Source: Bicyclus anynana
Taxonomy: Eukaryota; Arthropoda; Insecta; Lepidoptera; Nymphalidae
Direction of reading: 5' to 3'
DNA length: 64,000 nucleotides
NCBI RefSeq assembly: GCF_947172395.1
Contig: NC_069091.1
Coordinates: forward strand, 248,001 to 312,000
Part shown: positions 1 through 12,245 of the stretch, piece after piece
Layout: each line of letters opens with the position of its first letter
Numbering within the stretch: position 1 is the stretch's first letter
Notes under the pieces: model-generated
Told to the model about the DNA's origin: nothing
The model's database searches: none
Seen by the model: the letters and a program-made list of their open reading frames with translations, nothing else
Translations under genes and position numbers: made by a program

Positions 1-286
1 CATGCAAATGGTAGACTTTCGAAGATTTATAATGATGAATCTTTGCGGAGTCCACGAAGATACTGTACCTGACCAGAGGCCCAAGCGAATAAAACACTGC
101 TTGGAAAAAAAAGATGGTATGTCTAGAAAAGTCAGAAGGACATGCCGCCAATGTTATGCAGACAACGTAACAGTCATGGGTAGTAAACAGGCTAAAACTA
201 AGACGATAAAAGTGGTTACTTATTGCCAAAGCTGCCCAAATAAACCTTTTCTTTGTTTGCCTTGTTTCAACAAGATCCATAAATAA
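1..286 (+). pseudogene. piggyBac-type transposase, C-terminal fragment
   Basis: This is the last 94 or so codons of a piggyBac-family (DDE_Tnp_1_7) transposase; its 5' part lies outside the window. The visible part carries the family's C-terminal cysteine-rich zinc-binding domain: CRQC, then YCQSC, then FLCLPCFNKIHK directly before the stop at 284-286. The DDD catalytic core is not in the window. In this family the cysteine-rich domain binds transposon-end DNA. The reading frame is open, so this may be the end of an intact element or a relic; the window cannot tell. No gene partner is implied; it is a mobile element upstream of the host genes. The family call is from motif order and spacing, recalled, not searched. 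Confidence 0.8.
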
Positions 287-700
287 TTTTTTTGTTGACG
301 TAAATAAGTCTTAAAATTTGTATTTGAATAAATATTTGATTACTATTATGTAGTTTTACTATTTATAATAAAGTTAAATATTTTTTTCCACCGCATGGTT
401 AACACAACCCATCAGCGTCATCACAAATACCTCGAGAAAAACTAAAAGTTTCTATCCGATTTGAAAACCATGCCGTCTGTATTGGCTACAGGGCCACGCG
501 GCTCACTTCCGTACGCGTTTTACTTCATAGCTGCATTCTGTGGCTTGTAGGAAGCGGTTGCAAGAAACATCTGACGCGGCTCACCGGTGACCCCCATGGC
601 TTAAATGGTTTAGTACGAGTAGGCTCACCAGTGAGCCCCGCGGCCTGATTGGTAATACTTGATTTTTCATAAAGCGATCAACGTGTTAATAATGTATTCT
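287..700 (+). mobile_element. 3' flank of the piggyBac element with repeated GGCTCAC motifs
   Basis: After the transposase stop there is AT-rich sequence and then three related short motifs: GCGGCTCACTTCCG near 498, GCGGCTCACCGGTGA at 575-590, and the imperfect palindrome GGCTCACCAGTGAGCC at 622-637. They sit where a piggyBac element would have subterminal binding repeats. I could not place a terminal inverted repeat or TTAA target duplication, because the left end is outside the window. The role is inferred. Confidence 0.35.
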
Positions 701-1320
701 TGACGCTATTTAAATTTATATCCCGATACAATGAAAAGTTACCTTATATCTATCAATGCAAAAATAAAATATGTTATGCATAACTCACGCTTGTAGACAG
801 GTAACTAAGAAAGTAACTGCCAATTATTTTAACGATAAATGATCTAAGCTTTGTTAAAAGATTTTTATGTTTTCAATAATGTCTTATTTAAACAAAATAT
901 TATGTATAATTACGTAGGTACATATACCTATATACATTTTGTTTTAGATTTAAGTAGAGCTCTCCCTCGATGTCATGTGCAAAATATTGCGGCTCCGTCG
1001 CCGGCCGCCGTTCAATATTCAGTGGCATATAAAACGAATTGGATTTTATTTGATCAGACACCAAATATTTATGCCGCGTTCGGTGATAGCCTATACATAA
1101 AGAATGATTTTGATCCACCGATGCTACATTCAAATAAGACCATATTAGAATTATAAGACACGTATTAATTTCATCTATTCGCATCATAAAGTTATTACCA
1201 TAAGTTATAGTTTCTGTAAAATGTTCAATTATTTTAGATATTTCCGTAATTACGGAATACGGATATACGGATTAGTTTAATGTAATTCTAATCAGAAACA
1301 AACCAATCAGACGTTACCTA

Positions 1321-1648
1321 TTTTTATTCTTTACATGTTAGTTAGCCCTTGACTACAATCTCACCTGATGGTAAGTGATGATGCAGTCTGAGATGGAAGC
1401 GGGCTAACTTGTTAGGAGGAGGATAAAAATCCACACCCCTTTCGGTTTCTACACAGCATCGTACCGGAACGCTAAATCGCTTGGCGGTACGTCTTTGCCG
1501 GTAGGGTGGTAACTAGCCACGGCCGAAGCCTCCCACCAGCCAGACCTGGACAAATTAAGAAAATCTCAATCTGCCCAGCCAGGGATCGAACCCAGGACCT
1601 CCGTTTTGTAAATCCACCGCGCATACCACTGCGCCACGGAGGCCGTCA
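1321..1648 (-). mobile_element. tRNA-derived SINE, family A, full-length copy
   Basis: On the minus strand this starts with a tRNA-like head. The A box lies in TGGCGCAGTGGTATGCGCGG and the B box reads GGTTCGATCCC. A body shared with the copies at 57888 and 63696 follows. The tail reads on the + strand as TTTTATTCTTTACA at 1321-1340. Elements of this kind are transcribed by RNA polymerase III and mobilised by a LINE. It lies in non-genic DNA. The sequence 1649-2400 after it shows no coding or repeat signal I can support. Confidence 0.85.
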
Positions 1649-2400
1649 AAATTTAGGCCGCCGTAGGATTTTTTTCTTTGACAACTGCAAAATGAAAAAC
1701 CACGGAACAGTGCGAAAATTGAATGTAACGTCTTTCTTATAACAATTTATGCTTATGAAAGCTGAAATGCTTTTATGCCATCGCGGCAGAAGAGACACGG
1801 TTTTATTGAGGATATTTATTGCTGCTAGGCTCAATAAAGTACAGCAAAAAGCGGCATAAATAAAGACATAAAATAAAATTATTAGAGAAACAAAAGTAGG
1901 TATCCCCAGCGGCGGGGCAGGCGCGGGTAATTTTGCATTGAGATCGATCGGAGGGTATCTACGAGGGCCGGTGAGGAATGTCGCATTAGGGAGTTTGCAT
2001 GGGGTCACCGTAAGCCGTTTCCGATAAGGCCCCCGGGCCGCCGCACGGACTTTCGGCATTTTGGGCTCAATACGCGCTTATCTGCCTTCCACACTCGCCT
2101 GCAGCGCGCGTGACGTGAATAATACATTTCTCTGCTCACCCCCAAATTGAAATCATTTTTCTATAACTTCTGCAGTAATGATGGCTATTCTTACAAGATT
2201 TCTCAACAACTTCATAGGTTAGGTAGGTGTCTACTAGTAGAACACGGTACACAAATCGTCCAAGGGTGTTTATAAACCTTTTCTATATTATATTTGGGAC
2301 AGTTAGGAAAAACCATGATCGCAGTCATCTGACACTTTTCTCTTTTACCAATGACAGTTATAGATTCGGCGGTCTGTGAAAGGTTGTCCATGGTCGACAA

Positions 2401-3230
2401 ATGGTCGAGGTATAAGTTAAAAAAATCCCTAATGAATGAATGATAGTTTATTCACAAAAATGTAGATCAAACACGATGGTACAAATAGAATTGATACATT
2501 TTACCATAACTGGTGTATGAAAATGGCAAATGTGAACCAGATTATTATGTCATGATTTAATAGTGGTAAGTAAAATCGAAAACTTAAAATTAAAGTTACG
2601 AGGGTTCTAACCACACCTTAGTCCGAGAAGAGCCCACAACAAACTCGGCCAACAAATATACCCTGTGAAGGTAAATAATTTTCAAAATCCAGAGATTATC
2701 CCTACGAGTATAATACCACAAACTTTAGCTCTCTTTAATTTCTTACAGTAACTTACTAGTACATAGGTCTCGAGAACTTATTCACTTATCCATAAACAAC
2801 CGTTTAGCCGGTAGAGGGTGAGGACTTGATCTGATCTTGTCGCTATACTAAATGGATCCCTAAATCGAAAAATATTGGTAAAAGACCCTTACATCTTTCA
2901 AAAATCTATCCAAAGATACCTACACTATGAAATAAACGAGTGGAATAATCATCCCTTGTATGAGAGGTAAAAAAAATATTTTCCAAGATTTTATTGTATG
3001 AGTACATGACATTTTTAATGTATATACTTATGCTAATTTACAGCTTTCCTAGTAGTAATTGTCTCTGCGCTAAACCACGGACGGACGGACGGACTAACAG
3101 ACAGACAGATTTGGCGAAACTATAAGGGTTCCTTGTGGACTACGTCACTCTAAAAAGGAGTTAGTAGTTAACACCACACCTATAAATTATCTCAAAAGAA
3201 AGATAAAAGACAGTTAAAAAGTGTAACAAC
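2401..3230. repeat. Probable degenerate LINE 3' relic
   Basis: The stretch AATGAATGAATGATAGTTTA (2430-2449), the segment around 2615-2660, and a (GGAC)n/(CAGA)n run at 3083-3105 followed by AACTATAAGGGTTCC resemble degenerate 3' ends of lepidopteran retroelements. No open reading frame remains. This is recognition by feel of the repeat, so confidence is low. Confidence 0.3.
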
Positions 3231-6016
3231 GATTAGGTACAGATTAGGAAGACCGAGAGGGTAGCAAAAAGCTCACGCCGCAAGATTGAGATCTCGAGCA
3301 GCAGCGGTACCGGCGTCTCCACATGATAAATAACCTTTCTCCCTTTTTACGCGGAGGGTGTCACGCAAAAAAATGAATAAGGAAATTTACCTAATGGCCG
3401 CGATTCTTTATACTCCATCGCCATTGTGAGAGGACAATGCTGTAATGGAGGGATAACGTGAGTGAACCCCGAAGAATCGCATTTTATTTTATTCATCCTT
3501 TTTGTGAGAACTTTTTCTCTCTGAATTTTTTTGTACTTATGAGCGCTCTGTTTGTTTTTAACCGGTAGAGGCGTCTTAATATAGTTATTATGAAACAACT
3601 TAACTAAGAACTCAAACTGGCAAAGACGCAATTATATTTATCTATACTAATTCATACAAGGCTGAATCAATAGAGGTACCTAATGAATTCTCAAGGTACC
3701 TATGCATTGCATTTATACATCTATGAAGTGCACGCTACTGCTTATTGTAATTGTTTATTCCTGCGTGAAATTAGGATTTCCGCTAATTGTTTCCAAATCC
3801 AGTTAGTAGTTTTTGCATGAAAGAGTACATACCATCACTACAATATTTTTTTCGCAAATCTCATTTTTTCGGGACAACCTACGAGTATATATTAAGAGTA
3901 ACAAACGTCCACACAAACTTACGTCTTTTTATTATTAGTAGGATGAAATTAAGATTTTGGAATTAATAATTAGTAGGCATTTTACCGACTTTTTTAGTTT
4001 TTATAGTTGCTTTAGATTTAAGAGCTACAAGTTACTACTTTAGTCTTATGTGAACACACATGTGACATGCAAAGATTTGCCTACCCTGAGTACTGGCTCA
4101 TTATTAAACAGTATAAGAAATTTTTTTTGCAATTTTTAAGTACAGTGCAGAACATATTTGCATAATACGTTATCTAATTTAGCTATTACCTACCTGCTGT
4201 ATAACACACATACTTAGTACTTACCTACTGGCTACTATTTATTTATAATAAGATTTGTTATACAATCAAATTAGAATTTGTAAATTTATAAATTTCTTGA
4301 ATTCCCAAGACTGATTGGAAAAAATATAATATCTAAAGTACTAGCGAGGACCCAATTTAATATTTCCCAATAATGAACTACACTTAAGTATATATTTAGT
4401 TGTGGTTTACAAAACTATTCCCTTTAAAAGTACAACATTAAAATTGTTTTACTGTGTACCTATGAATTTTTCAATATTGCTGAATTTCTTTTCATAATAT
4501 TCTTTAAGTCTGTGGCTAAATTTTCATGCTAGCTACATAATAATTAAAGTATAATAATATATTCTTATAGTCAAAAAGCACAAATTCTTACCACATACAG
4601 TATGAAATCCAAAAAATCACCACCACACTGAGAAAAATTTAATATTATGATTTTAAAAATTTATTTCTACTGCTCACAGTATCACTCAAATTATATTTAA
4701 GCTTACGTAAGTAACTGAGGATGGTATGCAAATATGTGAGACAGGTTCCTCTGACACCCGAAGGGAGACTGCCGTAGAACACACCGCTGTCCGAGCACTC
4801 ACCGAGCCGGACCCACACAATTCCTCGGACGAATAAAATCTAAATTCCCAAAACCCTTCCCTGCTATTGGATAACAAAACCCCAACCCCGTTGCGCGTGT
4901 GCTAAAAAACATAAAGGGTTAAAAAGGTTACCCCTTTAAAAAGCACCCTCTATTTTTTATCTCTTTCTTCACATGATCACCCCTTAGTATTGAGAAATTG
5001 AATGACCAAGAGACCTTTTATGATCAATTGTAATGTAAATATAAACAAGACGGAAGTAATTGTAAAAAATATATAACTGAGCAATTGAAAATTAATTAAG
5101 TAGCAAAATGTATATTAAAAAAGTTTGTGTCAATTTAGCCAGTCTAATTTATGAATTACAATTTTATCAAGCTTATATAAAATAACAAGTACGTAAAATA
5201 AGCAATCAAAATAAAAGTAACTCATCCTAATTAATTCATCTAAAAAAAACATTACAAATTCAACTTTTTGAATAGCGCCGAAATGAAAATATTACTTACT
5301 TACTTAGTACTTCGCTCCGTTTGGCGTTAGTGGAGCAATAGCAAAGGGCAAACTGCTAATGACAAAAATTCAAAACAAAGTTTCAAATTAAATTACGTAA
5401 TTAAATTAATTATAAATTATATTAATATTGATGATTTATTGAGTTTGTTTTTGTTTTGTGGTTTCACTATTTATATAGTCATTCCTCTTACGCAGTTGAT
5501 TAAGTATGTATCCCTAATTGGAAGGAAGGCCAATTTTACTTTAAAGAGTTTGCTTTCACTAAAAATCATACAAGAAGATCCAAAAAAAAATTAAAAAATT
5601 TCTTTACAAAATTTTATTTAAAAAAAGAAGACGGCTTAAGATACGTCATCAATGTCATTGTCAATCCACTTACAACTGTCAATGTCTATTTTAGATATTG
5701 TGAATTGTCTGTGGTCAGTGCCAGTGGTGCCAGTGGTGGTGAAGGTGCAAAGATTATACTCCAAGGAAATAAAGTGAAGGCACATACACGAAAACATTGG
5801 ACATGCAGCGTTACTATTTCCGCAAACGGAATATTTTAGAGCAAAAATACGGCAATTTTAAATGGAGATTTTGCTTTTTATTTTTTTTCATCGAGGTACA
5901 CTTACTTATAAAATAGTTTAAGAAACCAGTTGAGAAAAACAAAAAAAAGATAAACAAAATTCTGATACCTGGGATCGAACTTATGATCAATTTAACTTAC
6001 CTTGATTTGATTTACA
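3231..6016. other. AT-rich intergenic DNA, nothing coding recognised
   Basis: Both strands hold only short ORFs with AT-rich, low-complexity translations. A run of TGTCA-type motifs at 5645-5690 is followed by a GTGCCAGTGG duplication at 5717-5740, which could be promoter-like, but no start codon with a supported exon follows. I see no RNA gene. Confidence 0.5.
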
Positions 6017-6573
6017 CTATAGTATGCGCATTATCATCTGAGTCGTCCGGTCATAAAAGTCAAAAAAGATAGGAATGTGCAGCGCGCCTACCTGCGCACC
6101 CTAATTATCGATAAACGGCTACCTGCGCACGTGCTAATGATGAGTCAATAATGATTTGGACGATTCTGATTGGTCGGTTTCTAATGTAATTGCATTGCGT
6201 ATTTTTTTTGCTATAAATGTGTTTACTGCAATTAAATAAATACATTCATGTGTTACTCGTTGCGCACTATGGATACTAATATATAATAAATTTGGCAGAA
6301 GACGAAGATTCTGATGATGAAGACTCAGATGAAGATTAATTTTATTTAGTTAATAATTATATAATATGAAATATGTATTATATTAAATCAAATATTGTTA
6401 ATTTTTTTAATTTTGTGAACAAGATACGATAATAAACTTTACTTATCGATAATATGTCTTTCATTGTTACACCCTTCACTAGACGGCTCCATAAGACCCA
6501 TAAGTGCAAGCGAGATAGATATAGAGAAATGATTTATGGCCCTAAGACTCAGTTGTTAATGCTATTAGTATAG
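6017..6573 (+). mobile_element. Non-autonomous DNA transposon, copy A (internal-deletion MITE)
   Basis: A 557-bp element whose ends form imperfect inverted repeats: TATAGTATGCGCATTATCAT... at the left, and CTATACTAATAGCATTAACA... read inward on the other strand; both continue into CTGAGTC and then CATAAA. Two further copies lie at 31275-32416. Inside, an ATG at 6269 opens ATG GAT ACT and stops after five codons. Nearby an acidic tail, AEDEDSDDEDSDED then stop, runs to about 6339. The same ATG GAT ACT opens a 40-codon ORF in copy B. The simplest reading is an internal deletion derivative that kept the start and the acidic C-terminus of a transposase gene. Flanks are compatible with a TA target duplication, suggesting a Tc1/mariner-like or related superfamily; that assignment is inference. 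Confidence 0.75.
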
Positions 6574-6590
6574 ACCAAATGACTAATATA

Positions 6591-6918
6591 ATCTCAGACC
6601 AATTATAGAATTAATTATTGTATAGGACCTGCCTCGCAAGACGTTACTTTTCTGTCAAAGTATATGATCAACGATCTAATACGATTATAAAAACTGTCTC
6701 TATAGAATCGATGTTAAATAGTTGTAATCGTGTTCATCGGTTAAAGAGCTCCGTAAAAATACCGTTTTGTGTAATTGGATTGTGTAAAAAACGTGCAAAA
6801 ACTTCTAGTTTACTATAAGATATATACAAATTCTAAGCTCGTTTTCCTCAGAAATTGACAGACAATTTTGTTTGTGACTATGAATGCGATGCAGGTCCTT
6901 CTATAATTGGTCTGAGAT
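6591..6918. mobile_element. 328-bp MITE with terminal inverted repeats
   Basis: The left end ATCTCAGACCAATTATAGAA (6591-6610) is matched by the exact reverse complement at the right end (6899-6918), and GGACCTGC recurs just inside both ends. The interior has no transposase-like reading frame; a 66-codon ORF at 6618-6818 shows nothing recognisable. It sits 17 bp after the preceding transposon and about 210 bp before the TMEM147 start codon, so it lies in or beside that promoter. The superfamily is not clear. Confidence 0.75.
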
Positions 6919-6969
6919 GTATGTAATCTTCTTCTCCATAAACTAAAAATTATTTGCTTCAGCCCCTTG

Positions 6970-7130
6970 AGGGTGACATTGACACTGACAGTGACAGATG
7001 AATTGTGATCTTCATTTGACGTTTGTGGATGTGAATAATGGTGATTTTAAAGTGTTAATTAAGAAATTAAGATATTTTTCGTAAATAATTGTTGTTTTTT
7101 AAGTTATAAGTTCCGTTGCTATTATTAAAA
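6970..7130 (+). promoter_or_regulatory. Putative promoter and 5' UTR of TMEM147
   Basis: Between the MITE and the start codon lies a run of TGACA/TGTCA-type repeats (GACATTGACACTGACAGTGA, 6975-6994) and TTTGACGTTTG at 7015-7025. Similar clusters precede both receptor genes, at 14125-14150 and 26687-26701. No TATA box is clear. The promoter role is inferred from position only. Confidence 0.35.
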
Positions 7131-10100
7131 ATGACTCTTTACCACTTTGGCAATTGTCTAGCATTAGTTTATGCGCCTTATCATATGGCCTATAAGTTTT
7201 CTGGGATGTAAGTTTTTCTTTACCTAATTAGGTCAATTAATAAACTTAATTCTTATTTTGCTGGTGCCAAATTAATTATTTTAATAAGATAGGTTGTTTA
7301 TGAAAAGCTGATGTGCTGTGTAGTGCTTCAGTCATTGAGTAAGCGTAAGCCTCACAGTATTGATCATTTGGAGGTTATAGTTTTTACTGTAATTGGTAAA
7401 ACTTTAATTTCAGATCAGAGTATGCTACGTTCTCAAAATGTGTTTATGCCGGTGGGCTATATATTTTCACCCAGTTGTGTAAAATGCTGTTGCTGGCCAC
7501 ATTCTTTCCGGATTCAGATAACATTCAGAGTGGAGGAGAATATGATGTGTTTTTAGTAAGTATTAATTAAATATTACTGTATGATATATTAGTAGTTACT
7601 GTAGAGTTTGTGCTATTTTTCGTTTAGTCAATCTATTCTAGGAAATCCATTTGACTATTGTGACAAACTGACAGACTAAACATGTGGGTTTGTGCAAGTT
7701 GAACACATCCAGAGCCTGTGAATGTCCCTGAATAGATTGACTATATCAAAGAAAAGAAACCTGTGTTGAGGATAACATGTCTTATGTGTATTGCCACATA
7801 GATTATTCAGGTTTATGTGAAAACACACCTGAGGTACACTTGACTCCTCATTCTCTTATATTTTTTAGCCAGTGTTGAAGATGAATTGCTACTGGAGAGC
7901 TATTTGGCTCCATTAGATATTTAGTGGCCAATAGCAACATTTCAAATATCAGCCTTTCTTTTGTCCCAAAGTATAAATATATAAATTTTTGGTTTTATCT
8001 TGTCTTGAGATAATTAAATTGGTGTGTGCAACTTAGGCCAGCAATATTAGACTTAAAAGCCATAGAGCTTCCTTTAAAACCTTGAAACACTTCCTCAGTG
8101 ATAGAATAGTTAAACTATAGAATAAATTTCCTGACAATGTGATAACTGGCAAGTCACCAAAAGTGTTCAAGAACCGTTTGGATATAAAGCTGCTTAGTCT
8201 ATAATTCATCATCATCAACATCAACCCATATTCAGCTCACTGCTGAGCTCGAGTCTCCTTTCAGTATAAGAGGGGTTAGGCCAATAGTCCACCACACTGG
8301 CCCAATGCAGATTAACAGACTTCACACATGCAGAGAATTAAGAAAATCCTTTTGTATGCAGGTTTCCTCACAATGTTTTTCCTTCACCGTTTGAGACATG
8401 TGATATTTAATTTCCTAAAAATGCACACAACTGAAAAGTTGGAGGTGCATGCCCCAAACAGGATTTGAATCCATACCCTCCAGGACCAAAGGCAGAAGTC
8501 ATATCTACTGGGCTATCACGGCTCTCTACTATAATTATAATAAAAATAATACTATAATTATAGACTAAAATATACTTGAATAAAAAAGTGTAATTAGAAT
8601 ATAGATAAAATATAATTTTAAAATTAAACTAAAATATAATTTTATTTTAGTCTATAATATAATAATACTAATAACAAGAGTTCATGCTTAAACCTCTATG
8701 CTGGGGGTAACCCCTAGGGGTTACCCCCAGCACTAGTGCTGCAAGCAGGATGTAACATATACTCAGAAGCACAATAATTATCCACCCACTTAATATACAT
8801 ATGTCATATTAAAGTGGGCGGATAAATTGGCCTCTTAGTATATTTAACAATGATAAGGTGATTTTATGTACTGAACAAATTATTTGAGTTTATTGTAAAC
8901 AGGCAGACAGATATGGCAGCAGATTTTGTTGTAAACAGATTTTTTTCTTAATTTTCAGGAAATTCTGAAGGCAACAGTTGACTTGGCAGATCTCTTAGGA
9001 ATTTATGTTGCACTTAATTCCATTCCTGGGAAAGGGCATGCTAAAATTCTCACTGCAGCCATAGGATGGGCCAGTGCTGAGGTAATTTTATGGGATACTC
9101 ACTTTTTATAACACTAATATTATAAAGGCGAAAGTTTTTGTGTGTGTGTTTGTTTTTGTTCCTCCTTTGTGCTGTGGTTACTGTAGCAATTTGGCTGAAA
9201 TTTGGAATGAAAATAGATTTTACATTGGATTAACACACAGGCTACTTTTTATCCCAGAAAAATCCAAGGTTCCCAAGTGATTTGTAAAAAACTGAATTTC
9301 CCGCGGACGAAGTAGCAGGCGTCCTCTAGCTATAAATAAATCTTACTCTATATTAATATTATAAAGAGAAGTCTCGTGTGTGCCTTTGTTGTGGTAATCT
9401 CCAGATCAACCAAACCGAAAATGGTTACTACAGATAGAAAACCATGTTATTTGTTAGTGTCTTATGCTATATTGTATCCCTGTATTCCCAAAACAATGGG
9501 GACTATGAACCGCTGGACTATTTGTTAGTCTAATATAATTATAGTAATACCGCTATTTTAAAAAGACAAATATGACAGATGAAAGATCATAAAAATAGAC
9601 TGATCCTTATTCTTGATGTATGAATTCTAATCTGTCGTATTGGAGCCTTGTAACTTTAATATTGAGTGTTCAACTATAAGTGCCACCTTAAATTATGACA
9701 CAACTTCATGTTTCAAAGGATTAATTTACAAAATTAATCCTAATTGAAATAAATGAATATTAAATTTTTTGAAGTTTTATAAATCATTTATATGTTTGAG
9801 AACTTATTGTTTATAAATGACTATGTACAGTTAAAGCCTCCTCTAAAGTCCATATTTGCACTTCACTAGCTGCTGTGAGAAAGCTTACAATATTTGCTGC
9901 CAAAATTCCTTATTTGCAAATCTAGATATATGTTTATTATCCCTTCACCATCTTTTAAGTACTGTTGAAAGGTAGGACACTGTTTTTAAAATAGTTTTTG
10001 TTCTTATTCATCATTCATCATTATTTGTAATTTATTTAAATTAGATTGAAATTACACTACATTGAAAAATAATTATCATTTTTTTTGAAACATAAAAAAA

Positions 10101-11451
10101 ATGATGATTGATGATGATTACATAAAAATTTCAATTTTTGACAATATGAGGCAAAACGTTGTTGGCCACGATGGTCTAAACATTACAGTTTCATGACTGT
10201 AATATTTGTGTTGAAAAACTACATAAGATTGTGAAATACCTCAAATGTAAGCCGTGACATTCTTCTCTAAAGCATATTATAATAACATTGAAAAAGCAAA
10301 AGAAAATAACAGTGTGTGCTACGATCCCATAACAATTGGCACAAGTTTTGGCCGTGAGCCAACACAACACGAGTGAAGTGCTGGCTGCCGTCGCAGGTGC
10401 TGGTGAGCCGCAGCGTGCTGCTGTGGGTGGGCGCGCGCGGCTCGGAGTTCGACTGGCGCTACGTGCGCTCGTGCGCCGAGTCCAACGTGTCGCTGCTGCA
10501 GCACGCCGCCAGCGCCGCGCTGGTGTGGCTGTGCGCGCGCAGCGACCTGCCGCGCCGCCTGCTGCCGCCCGCCGCCGCGCTGCTGCTGCTGGTGCCCTAC
10601 CGGTGAGTGACTGCGCTCCATCACCTGGTGGTGGTCGTCACAGTCGGCCCAGCTTCTAGTACCTTTTATCCTTTCGTGCTGACGCTGGTTGGTGGCGCAT
10701 TTCGCGCTCACAGGACGCGATTGCCTCGGTCGGACGGTCTGAGCGTATTATTATTATATACATACTTTACTACGCACACCATAATAACAAAAACATTTTA
10801 TGAAGAGATGATACACCAAACAAAAGATGGCCTTACCTTTCTAGGAAAGATGGCCTTACCTTGCTAAGACGCTATTTGTACCAGGCAACCTTTGGTTTAG
10901 GAAAACATAAGGACATCAGGAAGAGCTGTAAAACAAAAATTACTAACAAAAAAATAGTTTTAGTAATGCACATGCATACAAATAATTTACATCCCAATAC
11001 ATACATAATGTTCCATAACAAATACCTAAAATAATGAATATAATACATAGCAAAGTATACTAATAAATACATTGTGAAGTCATATTGACAGGAAATAATA
11101 GAGACAGATCTTTAACTCGTCTTTACTGCATCAGTTCCAAAAAAAAAATATTATGCGTTTTAAGCCCTACATCATATGTTCTTTTAAGATAAAAATAATT
11201 TGTTCTGCTTACTTGACACTCAGAATAAAGGCCCAGCCTCCATACAAAATTGTGACATGTCCTTAGATAATAATGACCAGTTGACAGAAGCAGTGTGTGT
11301 GCACAGGGCGCTGCTGGAGGAGGCGCTGGCGGGCGCGCTGGCGCTGAGCGCGTGGGGGCTGCTGGCGCTGCGCGCGGCGCACGCGCTGGGCGTGGCGCTG
11401 GCCGCGCTCGCCATGTACGCCACGCTCGTGCAGCACAGTGCCCTGTCATAG
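7131..11451 (+). CDS. TMEM147: Transmembrane protein 147 homologue (five exons)
   Basis: Exons: 7131-7207, 7414-7555, 8959-9081, 10397-10602, 11307-11451. All introns are GT..AG, phases join, and the product is 230 residues; human TMEM147 is about 224. The protein opens MTLYHFGNCLALVYAPY and continues with SEYATFSKCVYAGG, QLCKMLLLATFFP, GWASAE and WVGARGSEFDW, all strongly like the human protein. It is hydrophobic throughout, with about seven predicted membrane segments. In mammals TMEM147 is an ER membrane protein that, with Nicalin and NOMO, forms the BOS complex at the translocon that inserts multi-pass proteins. Exons 1-3 use AT-rich codons, whereas exons 4-5 are extremely GC-rich, an abrupt change inside one gene. 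Introns 2 and 3 carry repeats. The ATG matches the family's start exactly. Very confident in identity; exon borders rest on reading, not transcripts. Confidence 0.95.
7625..7743. mobile_element. 119-bp MITE-like inverted repeat in TMEM147 intron 2
   Basis: TAGTCAATCTATTC (7625-7638) is repeated exactly in reverse complement at 7730-7743. The enclosed sequence has no reading frame. It lies about 70 bp after the exon 2 donor. It is probably a small non-autonomous DNA transposon. Confidence 0.6.
8206..8527 (-). mobile_element. tRNA-derived SINE, family B, in TMEM147 intron 2
   Basis: Read on the minus strand it begins with the tRNA-like head AGCCGTGATAGCCCAGTAGA and a degenerate B box, then the body shared with 48832-49017, 53692-53805 and the two copies at 62364-62980. 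The 3' end carries a (GAT)n-type tail, seen on the + strand as CATCATCATCAACATCAAC. It is inverted relative to the gene. Confidence 0.85.
8693..8740. repeat. 32-bp perfect palindrome in TMEM147 intron 2
   Basis: GCTGGGGGTAACCCCT is followed directly by its exact reverse complement, centred on CCTAGG near 8716. A second short palindrome, CACTAGTG, follows. There is no terminator or coding context in a eukaryotic intron; it may be the collapsed ends of a small transposon. Confidence 0.7.
9118..9345 (-). mobile_element. Lepidopteran TAGCGGACGCC repeat, minus copy, TMEM147 intron 3
   Basis: The left end reads TAATATTATAAAGGCGAAAG and the right end CGCGGACGAAGTAGCAGGCG, the reverse complement of the GCGGACGCCCGCGACTTCG start seen at 22498. 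This is a common interspersed repeat of lepidopteran genomes. It is inserted just after exon 3. No coding capacity is visible. Confidence 0.7.
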
Positions 11452-11532
11452 GCATTTCGGATTCGCCTAAAACAGAGTACTGTTTAGACATTAGGCTACC
11501 AGAAAAAAATACAAGTACAGATTAAATTAAAG

Positions 11533-11574
11533 GCACCTGTGTTACCAGTTGTACACTGGTAACACTACACAGGT
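11533..11574. repeat. Imperfect hairpin after TMEM147
   Basis: CACCTGTGTTACCAGT and ACTGGTAACACTACACAGGTG pair as an inverted repeat with a three-base bulge and a short loop, about 80 bp after the stop codon, so probably inside the 3' UTR. Transcribed, it would form a stem-loop. Function unknown. Confidence 0.6.
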
Positions 11575-11829
11575 GGTTCCCTAAGAAACCATTGAATTCT
11601 GTTAAGTCACATGCTGCAACCATTCCATAATTATTTCAATGACAATTATTGTGTATTGAGGGATGATGCAAGTTATTTAAATTGTATAAAAATCAAGAGT
11701 ATGCTAACAAGTAAAACAATTTTGTAGAAGTAACAGGGTATCTGGATTATTTTGGATTTAAAGGGTGAATTTTACGGCGCTGCCATAAATCGTTAAAAAA
11801 CGATTCATACAAATTGGCTGGAAAGAATG

Positions 11830-12245
11830 TCGTCGTCACTGAGAGATATAGTTAAATGTGTGTGTGTGTTTTAAAAAATATATCATGCTGTGTGGATCAG
11901 AATGTTGCGCGGTAAAAGAGACTGATAGAAAAATGTATGTGAAAGAACGTTTACGTTGAGATGAATGTGTGGTGTGACAAGAATGATAAAATAAACAATG
12001 AGTATGTAAGAGGAAGTCTAAAAGTGACAGAAATGTTGAAGAGTAAAAGTTAGCTTGGTATGGACAAGTATTGTGGAGGGATGAAGGTCATAATAACAGA
12101 ATAATGTTGAAATTGCAAGTGGAAGGACACAAGAAGAGAGGTAAGTCAAAGAAGAGATTGTTGGAGTGGAAAGAAGACGTGTGTCTAAAGAGAGTGGATG
12201 ATGAGTTAAGGAGTGGACGAATGGAGGAGATTGATTAATTTTACT
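11830..12245 (+). pseudogene. RTE-type LINE, C-terminal reverse transcriptase relic
   Basis: Broken + strand frames give YGSECCAVKETDRKMYVKER, then LAWYGQVLWRDEGH, then EGHKKRGKSKKRLLEWKEDV. These match the conserved tail that follows the reverse transcriptase of RTE/BovB-like elements (the 'YG.E.W', 'WYGHV.R' and 'GRPKKRW' blocks). Several in-frame stops and frameshifts show that it is dead. Only the 3' end was inserted, which is usual for 5'-truncated LINE copies. Confidence 0.75.

Noticed and set aside
10319..10711. Minus-strand ORF over TMEM147 exon 4
   Set aside because: Antisense of a GC-rich exon, with low-complexity translation.
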